From Holothuria scabra (Eukaryota; Echinodermata; Holothuroidea; Aspidochirotida; Holothuriidae), in assembly GCA_037179385.1 (NCBI GenBank), contig CM074184.1, forward strand, positions 10,186,001 through 10,250,000: a stretch of 64,000 nucleotides of DNA, read 5' to 3'. Positions 25,201-31,947 of the stretch are shown piece by piece. The position numbers and the translations under genes were made by a program. Each line of letters begins with the position of its first letter. The first letter of the stretch is position 1. The notes below the pieces were generated by a model. The model was not told the DNA's origin, did no database searches, and saw nothing but the letters and a program-made list of their open reading frames with translations.

Positions 25201-28200
25201 GTGTAAGTTGTAAATGCGATCAAGGAAAAATAATTCGGTGACTGATACTGTTGAATATTATTCACAGATACTGCTTTGCTGCAATTTTCGATCATCCATT
25301 TGCCTGTTCGTCGAACAGTCTCACTTTACGCATACATCGAACGTACCGTCTACATATATCTGCTACTGTTCAATAGTGTATAGCCATCCGTTTTTACCAA
25401 TGGAACGCTTCTCGCAAGTTGTGAACTGGTGCAAATGCACGACTTCTCCACTTCAAAACCTCAATGGAATGCAGCAATACATACAGAACACCAACTTGCA
25501 TGCAGTGGTATGTGCACAAAAGTTGAAAAAGCTAGTCGCAAAGTTTCACAAATAAGCCAATGATTTTGTCATTTATTTACAAAAGCAATTGTTGACAGAG
25601 AAAAGAAAAAAAATAGAGGCTAGCTGGCAGCAGTTTGGAACATCCCAGCCTTGATTTTGAAGCTTAAAAGTCGCAGGCCGGGCCTTTCAAAAGGCCCAGG
25701 GAAATTCCCTGCATATGTGTATTAATTTAAAGGCATATTTTCATCTAGCCCTTGAACAGGGCTGTGTGTTACGTTACATGGCCTAAGTTCATTTCACTCC
25801 ACATCACAGCCCTTGCACCGATAACACACGGAACCCCATCACTACGCTTTCACAACAACATACGTTCTAAACTGGTAAATATTACACATATTGAACTTAT
25901 ATTACCACAAAATGATGTGCAAGTGACTTGCAATCGAAAAGTTACCAATAAATCGGCTTTCATGGACAGTCTGATGTCAAAATGCAGCAAAATGACACTT
26001 CGATTCTGGTTAGAAACTCCTTCGTTTGAATGAACCCTCGTACAATAAGTGTTTCTACATGAACTTGAAAATAGTCAAAAATCATTCCTAGAACTTTGTA
26101 ACCATTTCACCAAATCGATAACTTTAACAATTATTCCACCTAATGAATGCAAATTTCATATGAAAAAGTGTTGCTTGTTCGTATTGAAAGCTTCTAAATG
26201 TTTTTGAAATTGTTGAAACGTTGTAAAAATTTCTCCAAGTGTAAAAACTTTTTGAATAAGTGGAAACCCCTGGTATGACCTTTGACCCCAAAGTGAATAT
26301 CACAAAGATGACGGATCCTACTATTCCGCACGCTGACACCCGCTGGTACGCCCTGTCTTGAGTTCCACGCGTTGCTGTACAATTTGTACGGAAGCACGTG
26401 GAACTCAGTCGTACGACAGCGCATGCCGTTCCACGGAACTAGTGGAAAACTCAGGGATCCATTCTAATATGTGTAATGAATAGCAACAATTTGCAAACAA
26501 AAGTTAAAATATTGGCACAATGGTCCTTTGTATTTTACTTCCTGATCAGTAATGATAACATGATTAATGATAGCATTTAATGAAATTAATATCAGCGTTA
26601 ACTAAATTAACTTCGAGCGTGTCAGCCCATGTCCGGGTACACAAGGCATAGCCAGGCTTGTCAGCGCGTGGTTTAGCAAGATCGAGGACCGATTACTAAG
26701 TCATTCAAAAGCTTGCAAACATGGCGCATTGAGTTAGTGTTACGTTCAATTTTTCGAGGCAAAATACACCATTATAACATCGAATCTGGGTGAACAGCTG
26801 ATGCAGAAAGGTGGATGCGGTGCCAGAGGTCACCTGTGTAAAGTTTGGTGAGAAAACAGTGTAATTTGTGAACGTGAGAGATGACGACCCTGGCCAAGGT
26901 CGCCTAGTGATGGGGTTCCGTGTGTTATCGGTGCAAGGGCTGTGATGTGGAGTGAAATGAGCTTAGGCCATGTAACGTAACACACAGCCCTGTTCAAGGG
27001 CTAATTTTCATCATCCCAAACAATTCCAATTCTCCCAACCTACTTACTTCTAGCCCCTCCCACATTTATCTAAAACTCATCTTTACCCAGACACAATCCT
27101 AGTTTATTGCTTCATGGCTTGTCCCAGTGGTCATACAAGTCCATAATGTGTAATCAAGACACTCAGTCTCAGTGCCCATGCTGTGTAATTTAGCTATGAT
27201 GCATTGTTTGAATGTGATGCCAATCAAAGAGCTGTACCAATTGAGAGTTTTGATATGCATACTGAAACTTTAGTTTAGGGTGACGAATGACTGCCTTTAA
27301 CCTAGGCTAGGCTACATCCCGGAATCTAATCCTATGCATACTAGGCTAGGTATCCACGTAGACGTAGGCCTAAGCCTATAGCCTAGGCCTATATGATGTA
27401 GATTCCAGCCACTGATTCTAAATTAAAACTGGGGCCTTTACAGCCCTCCTTTGCCCTTTAACCTGTTATATTATGTAATGTTATAGGCTAGGCCTACCCA
27501 TTTGTCCTAGGCCTAGTCCTTCACTATGACACTACAGGGTTTTCCCTGGTTTTAGAATTGAACGTCGCGCATCTGATGCGTCCATTGGTAGATCACCGGC
27601 CTGGGGGAGGGGTATAAGGGGAGGGGGTGTCCCCCTCCCCTTTTGGAAATTTTGTGACTTATGCAAGTCCCTAGACGCAAAATGGTGACATTTTTGAGCC
27701 AAATTAGTCAACACAATTTTTGTAAGTTGACGCAAAAATGCTAGCACCGATACTCACATTCGTACAAATTTTGATCTACTGATAGCGGTCACATTGGCTT
27801 CCATGTTACCGTAATTTCTGCTTCAAAAGTTTTGGTTCATCGGCATGGCCTTTATTAAGCGCTGGCACCAGAAGATTTTTACCCCCGGTTGGCCGTTATT
27901 TCGCGTCCGTTGCTCACCAAAATTTACGTGATTGGGCCGGCTTGCAATATTACCAGTTCAGGATAGAGAATATTGGGAAAATTTCCGTTCGTTTCACGAA
28001 CGGGATATCATTTTTGTAGGCTTCACTTCAAAAGTGGAGATGTAAATCAACTGTTAATGCGATAGATTTGTTTGCAGTCGATGTCACATGCCCCAGGCTT
28101 TAATAATTAAGTTCTTAGGCCAACATCATGCTCATTCTATTTTTCATCCCCCAATCATTTCGGAACTATTGCATTCCTTTTCTGCACTGGCCGGTTGTAG

Positions 28201-30471
28201 TTGCTATAATATACTGAAGCGACTCTCCTGCTTTAATACGAACCCCATGTAGAGGAACCATTCATGATAATCTTAGAAGTAGAATCTTAGCAGTTCTGGG
28301 CAGCCAACAATTGCACCCGATTAACGTATCTTATAGTTCCTTTCGGGTATAAACATCCCCGGAAATTTTAAGTAGTTCTTGTGCAAAACTTACGTCTTGT
28401 TTAAAAAGAATCTGCAACTGAAATGCACGTAGGTCAGATCCCCGAAAAATCCACGTACGCAGAGATTTGTGATGCCGTTTCATGGTGAATTTGGCACGGG
28501 GCTCGCCCTGCTTCGCTAGCCGGCTATATAAGCATTGGCAGTGCGATCGTCGTAACACAAACTCAATGGGAAAACTTGTCTCGAGACCGAGTATTTTCAC
28601 ACACTAAATCACATAGGCGAAGGCGCGAATTATGATTGGCTGGCTAGAATCAATGCAATTGAACCAATCACGATGCAGGGACCAATTTAAATTTTGAAAT
28701 GGGTCGTATGCATATGATGTCACCAAGCAAAACATGATGCCTTGTTTGGCGGAAAAAACGGACACGCACGGAAGTCTACTGCATGCGTGTGCCAAGAATT
28801 TTGTTTCACGAGACCACGTGCATCACGGTTTTTGTTTGCAATGACGTTGCATGACAACATTGCACAAGTCCTACTGTAAATAACATTGCGGCCGGAAGGA
28901 ATGCTGGGAATTACTTAATTTATGCAAGATAATAATCACCGGATTTCACAAGATTCTAGGAGCTACGTGTACAAAACGTCCACAGACATGTATGCTAAGC
29001 TTTAGGATTTAAAAAGAGGCGAAACACTGCAGCTCGATAGTCTGCTTTGTGCAGAACAGTTTGTACAGCAACTTACGCGGGGCTTTTTGCGATAAGCTAG
29101 GAAAAGACATTGAATGCAACTCTAAATCTAATTCCATGTAATACTACAGGGTTATAGCGGAAAATATCAAACGATCACTTCCATGGCAGGGGTAAAAATT
29201 TTACGTTTGTGATTATCAATGCAACCAGTTTTGGCGGGAAGTTAAAGGATTGAGTTTACAGGAATTTAACGAAACTAAGGGCAAGTTTCAAGCATATTTT
29301 AACCCCTTTTTCAGTTTGCAAATAATCGGGAGTAATGATCAAGTGAGTGCCAGAATTTATAAAAGCAATGGAGCACGTGGCTGCAAGCAATCACAGATTG
29401 TGTGTGTCCCGATCTTTTCATGAAAACATGTTGGGAAAACAAGGGTTCTATGACATCATACACATAAGGTCCATCGCACTTATTTTAAGTTACCTCTAAA
29501 CATCGTGATTGGTTCATTATTGCGTTTAATCAGCCAATCATACTTGTGACATCGTCAATGCAGTTTTCCTGTGTAGGAAAAACATGTAGAAACCAACCGT
29601 CTTCGCATAGAATTCTAATACTCCCATTGCATTTTGCTACGATCGAATTTCCCAAACTTTGGTTGTAGCCGGGCAAAACAATCGTGTCGTATGTTTTAAG
29701 AACGAAGTAACAGGAAATATGTGGGATTACATCGTGAAGATACAATGACATGGTTCATTCGTTTGATTGATAATTTCGCAAATCTGAGACATTAGCCCCG
29801 CCTCTAACCTGCAAAAGGTGGGCGTATGTGTTTTGGTCAGACAAGTCGTGTTATGCCACATAGCTGCTGTGCTCCGGAGTAAGCAAAACATTTTCCTGAT
29901 ACAAGCCTACGACGGCAAGTGCAGGCTAGTTAATTATAATAGTACTGTGTTGTTACTCGTTCAATAGTAGGCCCTATGGGATATACATACAGAGCTCCGA
30001 CTCGCATGCAGTGGTATGTGCATGGAAATTAAAAAAGTTAGTTGCAGTTTTAAAAATAAGTCAGTGATTTTGTCTGATTTTATTGTATTAACAACAAAAG
30101 CAGTCGTTGACAGAAAGAAGAAAAATTATGGAGGCTAGCTGGCAGCAATTTTGAACATCGCGGCCGTTTTTTGAACGTCGCGGCCTCCTTGGTTTTGAAG
30201 CTTGAACGTCGCGGGCCGCGACGTTCAAAACGCCCAGGGAAAACCCTGAGACTAAGGTAAGGCTACACAGAAAACAGCAGCTAGGGGCATAGGCCTAAGT
30301 TACACTACAGTAAGTTACAGTTAGCCTAACTTAGTCTTAGGCTAGGCTAGCCAAGTTCTATAACGTTAGGGATCATGCTTACTCAGCCACACTTTGAGCT
30401 AGTTCTCTATGAGAGTTTCCAGCGAACAGTATCATGCCCTTCGTCTGAAAATTCATCCCTGATTTAGCCAT
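4027..30471 (-). CDS. PRPSAP: Phosphoribosyl pyrophosphate synthetase-associated protein (PRPSAP), complete 9-exon gene
   Basis: Non-catalytic regulatory subunit of the cytosolic PRPP synthetase complex (ribose 5-phosphate + ATP to PRPP, feeding nucleotide synthesis). CDS is join of 30471-30383, 21151-21099, 18343-18277, 16671-16499, 10084-9969, 8872-8668, 7646-7576, 5599-5453 and 4185-4027: 1080 nt, 359 aa, typical of the family. All introns are GT-AG and phases close. Visible blocks: [10 protein letters not shown] (exon 3), [11 protein letters not shown] and [15 protein letters not shown] (exon 4), [20 protein letters not shown] (exon 5), the PRPSAP-specific acidic linker [19 protein letters not shown] (~201-219), [19 protein letters not shown], and C-terminal [16 protein letters not shown]. 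The linker, and [10 protein letters not shown] where catalytic PRPS has its DTCGT PRPP loop, identify PRPSAP rather than PRPS. The ATG is the first after an in-frame TAG (~30.56 kb). It looks like the single pre-duplication relative of vertebrate PRPSAP1/2. Confidence 0.97.
4590..4720 (+). repeat. Interspersed repeat family beta, partial copy (intron 8)
   Basis: The stretch from TTGGTTCATGAAATTGAAC to CATACAAATAACTGTTT resembles 43268-43385 with the same order of words (TTCACATA-CAATGACAAA, TACAAATAACT). Intron 8 (4186-5452) shows nothing else recognisable. Confidence 0.55.
5453..5599 (-). CDS. PRPSAP: PRPSAP exon 8 (residues 259-307)
   Basis: A 147-nt, 49-codon exon encoding [20 protein letters not shown], then [20 protein letters not shown] and LLEQSSIDE. 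The position of the PRPP loop (DTCGT in active PRPS) reads IIDDAEAF, in line with a non-catalytic subunit. Acceptor TTCATAG, donor GTAAGT. Confidence 0.96.
5795..6290 (+). repeat. Interspersed repeat family alpha, copy 1 (intron 7)
   Basis: About 500 bp that recurs in opposite orientation at 36785-37284. Shared landmarks include AAGAAGGGTTTTA-GTCATACC, GGTTCTCAAGATATGAGC, CATATGACATCATATCC and AGGTCAACAC. No ORF or clear terminal repeat was found, so it is probably an old non-autonomous element. The rest of intron 7 (5600-7575) has nothing I can name. Confidence 0.7.
7576..7646 (-). CDS. PRPSAP: PRPSAP exon 7 (residues 235-258)
   Basis: A 71-nt exon encoding [20 protein letters not shown] then AIVV. 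The KEKPPI-VVGDV-GR-AI block starts the second PRTase-like domain. Acceptor CATGCAG, donor GTAAGC, ends in phase 0. Confidence 0.95.
8060..8180 (+). repeat. Interspersed repeat family gamma, copy 1 (SINE/MITE-like, intron 6)
   Basis: Contains GTTAGATGGAGTTCTATAGC, CTAACCAATTGGTTTAAGTC and CAGCCAGCCAC. Related words recur at 21381-21560 and 50434-50530 (GTTTTACG-CCCAGT, ACCAA-TGGTTCAAGTC). No pol III boxes are certain. The rest of intron 6 (7647-8667) is unremarkable. Confidence 0.55.
8668..8872 (-). CDS. PRPSAP: PRPSAP exon 6 (residues 167-235, PRPSAP-specific linker)
   Basis: A 205-nt exon encoding [20 protein letters not shown], then [17 protein letters not shown], then the acidic linker and GRHSPPP. 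Catalytic PRPS enzymes lack this insertion, so this exon decides PRPSAP against PRPS. Acceptor TTTTACAG, donor GTAAGTG. Confidence 0.96.
9536..9888 (+). mobile_element. MITE-like element built from GGTTGTCC inverted words (intron 5)
   Basis: Left edge GACCTCGATTTTCT and right edge AAAAATCAAGTCC are imperfect inverted termini. Internally GGTTGTCC and GGACAACC recur in both orientations, including the palindrome GGTTGTCCGTTGGACAACC near 9790. No coding capacity. Target duplication not resolved. Rest of intron 5 (8873-9968): nothing recognised. Confidence 0.5.
9969..10084 (-). CDS. PRPSAP: PRPSAP exon 5 (residues 128-166)
   Basis: A 116-nt exon encoding [20 protein letters not shown] and [19 protein letters not shown]. 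The MDLH-KEIQGFF-IPVDNL block corresponds to the ribose-phosphate/PRPP region of the family. Acceptor TTTTAG, donor GTAAGT, ends in phase 0. The 6.4-kb intron before it holds the large satellite array. Confidence 0.96.
13246..13312 (+). repeat. CA/CATA microsatellite closing satellite block 1
   Basis: (CA)n running into (CATA)n directly after GTGTCACAAA. The same junction occurs at 15631 and 20053, so the microsatellite is a fixed part of the element rather than an independent event. Confidence 0.95.
13313..13350 (+). other. Conserved 3' hairpin end of satellite-bearing element, copy 1
   Basis: CCATCATGAATGCATAGG followed by a 6-bp stem GGTTTC/GAAACC with a 10-nt loop (13329-13350). The last 13 bp, TATCATCGAAACC, are the exact inverse of GGTTTCGATGATA at the left edge of the array (10387-10399). 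Confidence 0.8.
15631..15703 (+). repeat. CA/CATA microsatellite closing satellite block 2
   Basis: Same GTGTCACAAA-to-CA junction as at 13246; mixed CA, CATA and CAAA units. It is followed by the conserved hairpin end (GGTTTC 15720-15725, GAAACC 15736-15741). Confidence 0.95.
15746..16498. other. Remainder of PRPSAP intron 4, no feature recognised
   Basis: Unique-looking AT-rich intron sequence between the satellite array and exon 4. Overlapping short ORFs on both strands (15.9-16.2 kb) show no family resemblance. Confidence 0.5.
16499..16671 (-). CDS. PRPSAP: PRPSAP exon 4 (residues 70-128)
   Basis: A 173-nt exon encoding [20 protein letters not shown] and the block [20 protein letters not shown]. 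Acceptor CATTCTCAG, donor GTAAAT. This is among the most conserved segments of the protein and settles the gene identity. Confidence 0.96.
16923..17825. mobile_element. hAT-like MITE, ~903 bp, in PRPSAP intron 3
   Basis: Starts CAGGGAGTAATTTGTTT and ends with its near-perfect inverse AAACAAATTGCTCCCTG. The left subterminal part has the hairpin GCATCGCAATTTGCGATGC. CAGGG termini fit hAT, but I could not find an 8-bp target duplication. No transposase. Confidence 0.55.
18277..18343 (-). CDS. PRPSAP: PRPSAP exon 3 (residues 48-70)
   Basis: A 67-nt exon encoding [20 protein letters not shown] then [13 protein letters not shown] is a hallmark block of PRPS/PRPSAP proteins. The acceptor is GCCACAG and the donor GTAAGT; it ends in phase 2. 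Confidence 0.95.
18421..20136 (-). repeat. Second 145-bp satellite array with both element ends (PRPSAP intron 2)
   Basis: The left edge has two copies of the AATGCA-GAGGTTTC-ATGATACATA end (18427-18472, 18587-18622). The body holds about eight units; the DR1 word starts at 19353, 19498, 19643, 19788 and 19932. The right edge is the CA microsatellite (20053-20098) and hairpin GGTTTC/GAAACC (20115-20136). Units differ from array 1 in GACCCCTGGTGACCCC and CCAAATATGAAATCTATC, so this is a separate subfamily. Confidence 0.93.
20137..20640 (-). repeat. Degenerate satellite units beyond array 2
   Basis: About three decayed monomers (TGACCTTTGACCT near 20245 and 20486, TTGACCCCTGATGACC near 20333) after the hairpin end. 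Probably the remains of an older, adjacent copy. Confidence 0.8.
21099..21151 (-). CDS. PRPSAP: PRPSAP exon 2 (residues 30-48)
   Basis: A 53-nt exon with acceptor CCACAG and donor GTAAGC. It encodes [17 protein letters not shown], matching the family block ERLGVEMGKVQVYQEPN. It is separated from exon 1 by a 9.2-kb transposon-filled intron. Confidence 0.93.
21381..21560 (+). repeat. Interspersed repeat family gamma, copy 2 (intron 1)
   Basis: GATGGAGTTTTACGTCCCAG, CCAACTGGTTCAAGTC and AAGCCCGAACC followed by a diverged tail. Related to 8060-8180 and 50434-50530. Neighbouring sequence 21152-22383 is otherwise featureless. Confidence 0.55.
22384..22545 (+). pseudogene. CR1-type LINE reverse transcriptase fragment
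   Basis: The plus strand encodes [20 protein letters not shown] and [20 protein letters not shown] before a stop. This is the segment before the RT fingers and matches the B2 copy near 36.3 kb (SGPDGVHPAILRECSEILSV) closely enough to be the same family. Both ends truncated. Confidence 0.8.
22546..24029. other. Intron 1 sequence with a direct repeat pair and AGGAAA-rich stretch
   Basis: A ~45-bp word (TTTTCTAAAGTCCTCCCAAC at 22792 and TTTTCTAAAGTTCTCCCGGC near 23514, each followed by GGGCTGTTTGG or GAGCTGTTTGG) occurs twice 720 bp apart, perhaps the ends of an old element. Between them AAAAAGAGGAAA is repeated several times, and a plus-strand reading contains [17 protein letters not shown], which I cannot place. 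Confidence 0.4.
24030..24150 (+). pseudogene. LINE C-terminal/3' end fragment
   Basis: The plus strand encodes [20 protein letters not shown] then CRLGSC. The W-N-LP-x-TV-x3-TL-x2-F pattern is the usual C-terminal end of jockey/CR1-group LINE proteins. No RT remains. Confidence 0.65.
24984..25478 (+). mobile_element. Nested MITE with imperfect ~70-bp inverted termini
   Basis: Absent from the sister copy at 29.9-30.0 kb, where GGGATATACATACAGAGC is continuous. The left end TGCGTTCCATTGAGCTCGTG and the inverse of the right end, TGCATTCCATTGAGGTTTTG, match, as do the inner words GAGAAGCGTTCCA. The flanks ATATATA and ATACATA may be the target duplication. It contains a gene-start-like sequence at 25118. 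Confidence 0.65.
25118..25168 (+). other. Exon-like start (AAAATGGCGGACG) inside the MITE
   Basis: The sequence reads [12 protein letters not shown] then YLRI and stop, or has a possible splice donor (AG|GTACCT) after 35 nt. AAAATGGCGG is a typical YY1-type downstream promoter/translation start of animal housekeeping genes. It may be a captured first exon or chance. Confidence 0.3.
25746..27003. mobile_element. 1258-bp element with ~100-bp TIRs and perfect 9-bp TSD (Mutator-like)
   Basis: The ends TAGCCCTTGAACAGGGC and GCCCTGTTCAAGGGCTA continue as inverted repeats for ~100 bp (through ACACACGGAACCCCATCACT). The flanks are ATTTTCATC at 25737-25745 and 27004-27012, a perfect 9-bp target duplication. 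A 9-bp duplication with long TIRs fits Mutator-like elements. No transposase is visible, so it is non-autonomous. It carries one DR1 word at 26276-26288. Confidence 0.88.
27095..27310 (+). repeat. Family beta copy and AGGCCTA-rich DNA
   Basis: CTGTGTAATTTAGC, CATTGTTTGAA, CAATCAAAGAGC and CCAATTGAGAG match 43398-43525 in order. Downstream, 27290-27520 is rich in TAGGCCTA-type words, common filler in echinoderm DNA in my experience. Confidence 0.55.
27534..30248. mobile_element. 2.7-kb CAGGG-ended DNA transposon, non-autonomous (intron 1)
   Basis: Left end CAGGGTTTTCCCTGG and right end CCAGGGAAAACCCTG, both small palindromes, are followed inward by GAACGTCGCG-type words. The flanks ACACTA and AGACTA are a possible 6-bp target duplication with one mismatch; a clear 8-bp one is not seen, so assignment to hAT rests on the CAGGG ends only. 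No transposase ORF. The right third is shared with 24270-25711. Confidence 0.65.
30383..30471 (-). CDS. PRPSAP: PRPSAP exon 1 (residues 1-30, start codon)
   Basis: Begins ATG at 30471 in context CCGTGGAGATGG. It encodes [20 protein letters not shown] and the following helix, the start of the first PRTase-like fold (compare the LFSANS block of vertebrate PRPSAPs). It ends in phase 2 at a GTAAGC donor. Confidence 0.95.
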
Positions 30472-31374
30472 CTCCACGGATAATTGCTCGAAATTAGTGG
30501 ACAATTTTTTCTGAAATAAGTTCTGCCAAGAGCACTGTTGGTGTTGCGCTGGAACTTGCTACATAAATTTTGTACCCGTCATATATGTATGGGCCAAGGG
30601 AAATTGGAACATCATTATAGTACAGTACAACAACATAGCTACGTGATTCGCGCGCCTTAGGTACATGTGCGCATGCCAGACTCTGCTTAGCTACTTCCCA
30701 AAGTGGTGATGTGACCGAAGAAGACATATTATATTAAAGCCGTTTTACTTCATACGCATGCCGTAAAGTTTGCTACGCGGGCAAATACCCACAAAACAAT
30801 AAACAAAAAATTGTTTACTACCGGAGCGTATAATAACCTAGAACATAAGTGACGACCATAATATAAATAGTTGCAATCTTTCCCTTGTTTCTGTGCCCAA
30901 TGTGGTCTTCTGCAACGTACCAACGATGATGTTGATGATCAAATACGGAGGTCTGAGTGTGTGATTCTACCTGATTGTCTTACAAGTTGTAATTTGATCG
31001 AGTACGTGTGTAATCTCTTAGTTAAACGTCCAGATTCATTTTGCATTTAGTTGTTCTCAGGCTGTTTATTAAAGCCAGACGAACACTAGAATCACTCAGT
31101 CAACATGACACACTGAGTGTCTTCTCCAAACATGGAAGTACTACCTCGGACCGACGGGTAGTACTTCCATGCTCCAAACATGTTGCTAGTATCAAGCACA
31201 CTCTGGCAGGATCCTGATTTGGGATAATCCCATAGTATGTTTACTTGGTGTAAGATATTGGTAGCAACATACTAGGCACTTTTAGTTATGCACCATTTTG
31301 AATAATCTGGTGTCCTTTAGTGAACGTATAGCCAGGGGCGCAGTTTGAAGTTTGGTTTCGCCGAACGGCCCAAG
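30472..31374 (-). promoter_or_regulatory. PRPSAP 5' flank with two strong hairpins
   Basis: Upstream of the ATG; the 5' UTR and promoter should lie here. There is no convincing TATA box. CACTCAGT/ACTGAGTG (31093-31119) and the 15-bp arms CATGGAAGTACTACC/GGTAGTACTTCCATG (31131-31145, 31157-31171, 11-nt loop) are adjacent inverted repeats. A TE boundary is an alternative explanation. Confidence 0.4.
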
Positions 31375-31947
31375 TTCTTCTTCTTCTTCTTCTTCTTCTT
31401 CTTCTTCTTCTTCTTCTTCTTCTTCTTCTTCTTCTTCTTCTTCTTCTTCTTCTTCTTCTTCTTCTTCTTCTTCTTCTTCTTCTTCTTCTTCTTCTTCTTC
31501 TTCTTCTTCTTCTTCTTCTTCTTCTTCTTCTTCTTCTTCTTCTTCTTCTTCTTCTTCTTCTTCTTCTTCTTCTTCTTCTTCTTCTTCTTCTTCTTCTTCT
31601 TCTTCTTCTTCTTCTTCTTCTTCTTCTTCTTCTTCTTCTTCTTCTTCTTCTTCTTCTTCTTCTTCTTCTTCTTCTTCTTCTTCTTCTTCTTCTTCTTCTT
31701 CTTCTTCTTCTTCTTCTTCTTCTTCTTCTTCTTCTTCTTCTTCTTCTTCTTCTTCTTCTTCTTCTTCTTCTTCTTCTTCTTCTTCTTCTTCTTCTTCTTC
31801 TTCTTCTTCTTCTTCTTCTTCTTCTTCTTCTTCTTCTTCTTCTTCTTCTTCTTCTTCTTCTTCTTCTTCTTCTTCTTCTTCTTCTTCTTCTTCTTCTTCT
31901 TCTTCTTCTTCTTCTTCTTCTTCTTCTTCTTCTTCTTCTTCTTCTTC
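31375..31947 (+). repeat. Uninterrupted (TTC)191 / (GAA)191 triplet tract
   Basis: 573 bp of pure TTC on the plus strand (GAA on the PRPSAP sense strand), no interruption. It starts directly after the 3' UTR of LINE-C, so it is that element's 3' tail, probably expanded. Long reading frames of poly-E, K, F or S through it are artefacts. It lies 0.9 kb upstream of the PRPSAP start. Confidence 0.99.

Larger units (their letters stand above)
24270..25711 (+). mobile_element. Truncated copy of CAGGG-ended element (copy 1), carrying a nested MITE
   Basis: Matches the right third of the 27534-30248 element: CAATGGAGCATGTGGCTGCA, TGATTGGTTCATTATTGC, ACATTAGCTCCGCCTCTAAC and GAGGCTAGCTGGCAGCA all recur in order. 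It ends CAGGGAAATTCCCTG at 25697-25711. The left part is missing, so it is not mobile by itself. Confidence 0.8.

Noticed and set aside
4027..30471. Catalytic PRPP synthetase (PRPS) as identity of the gene
   Set aside because: The acidic GRHSPP linker is present and the DTCGT PRPP loop is replaced; both are features of PRPSAP.
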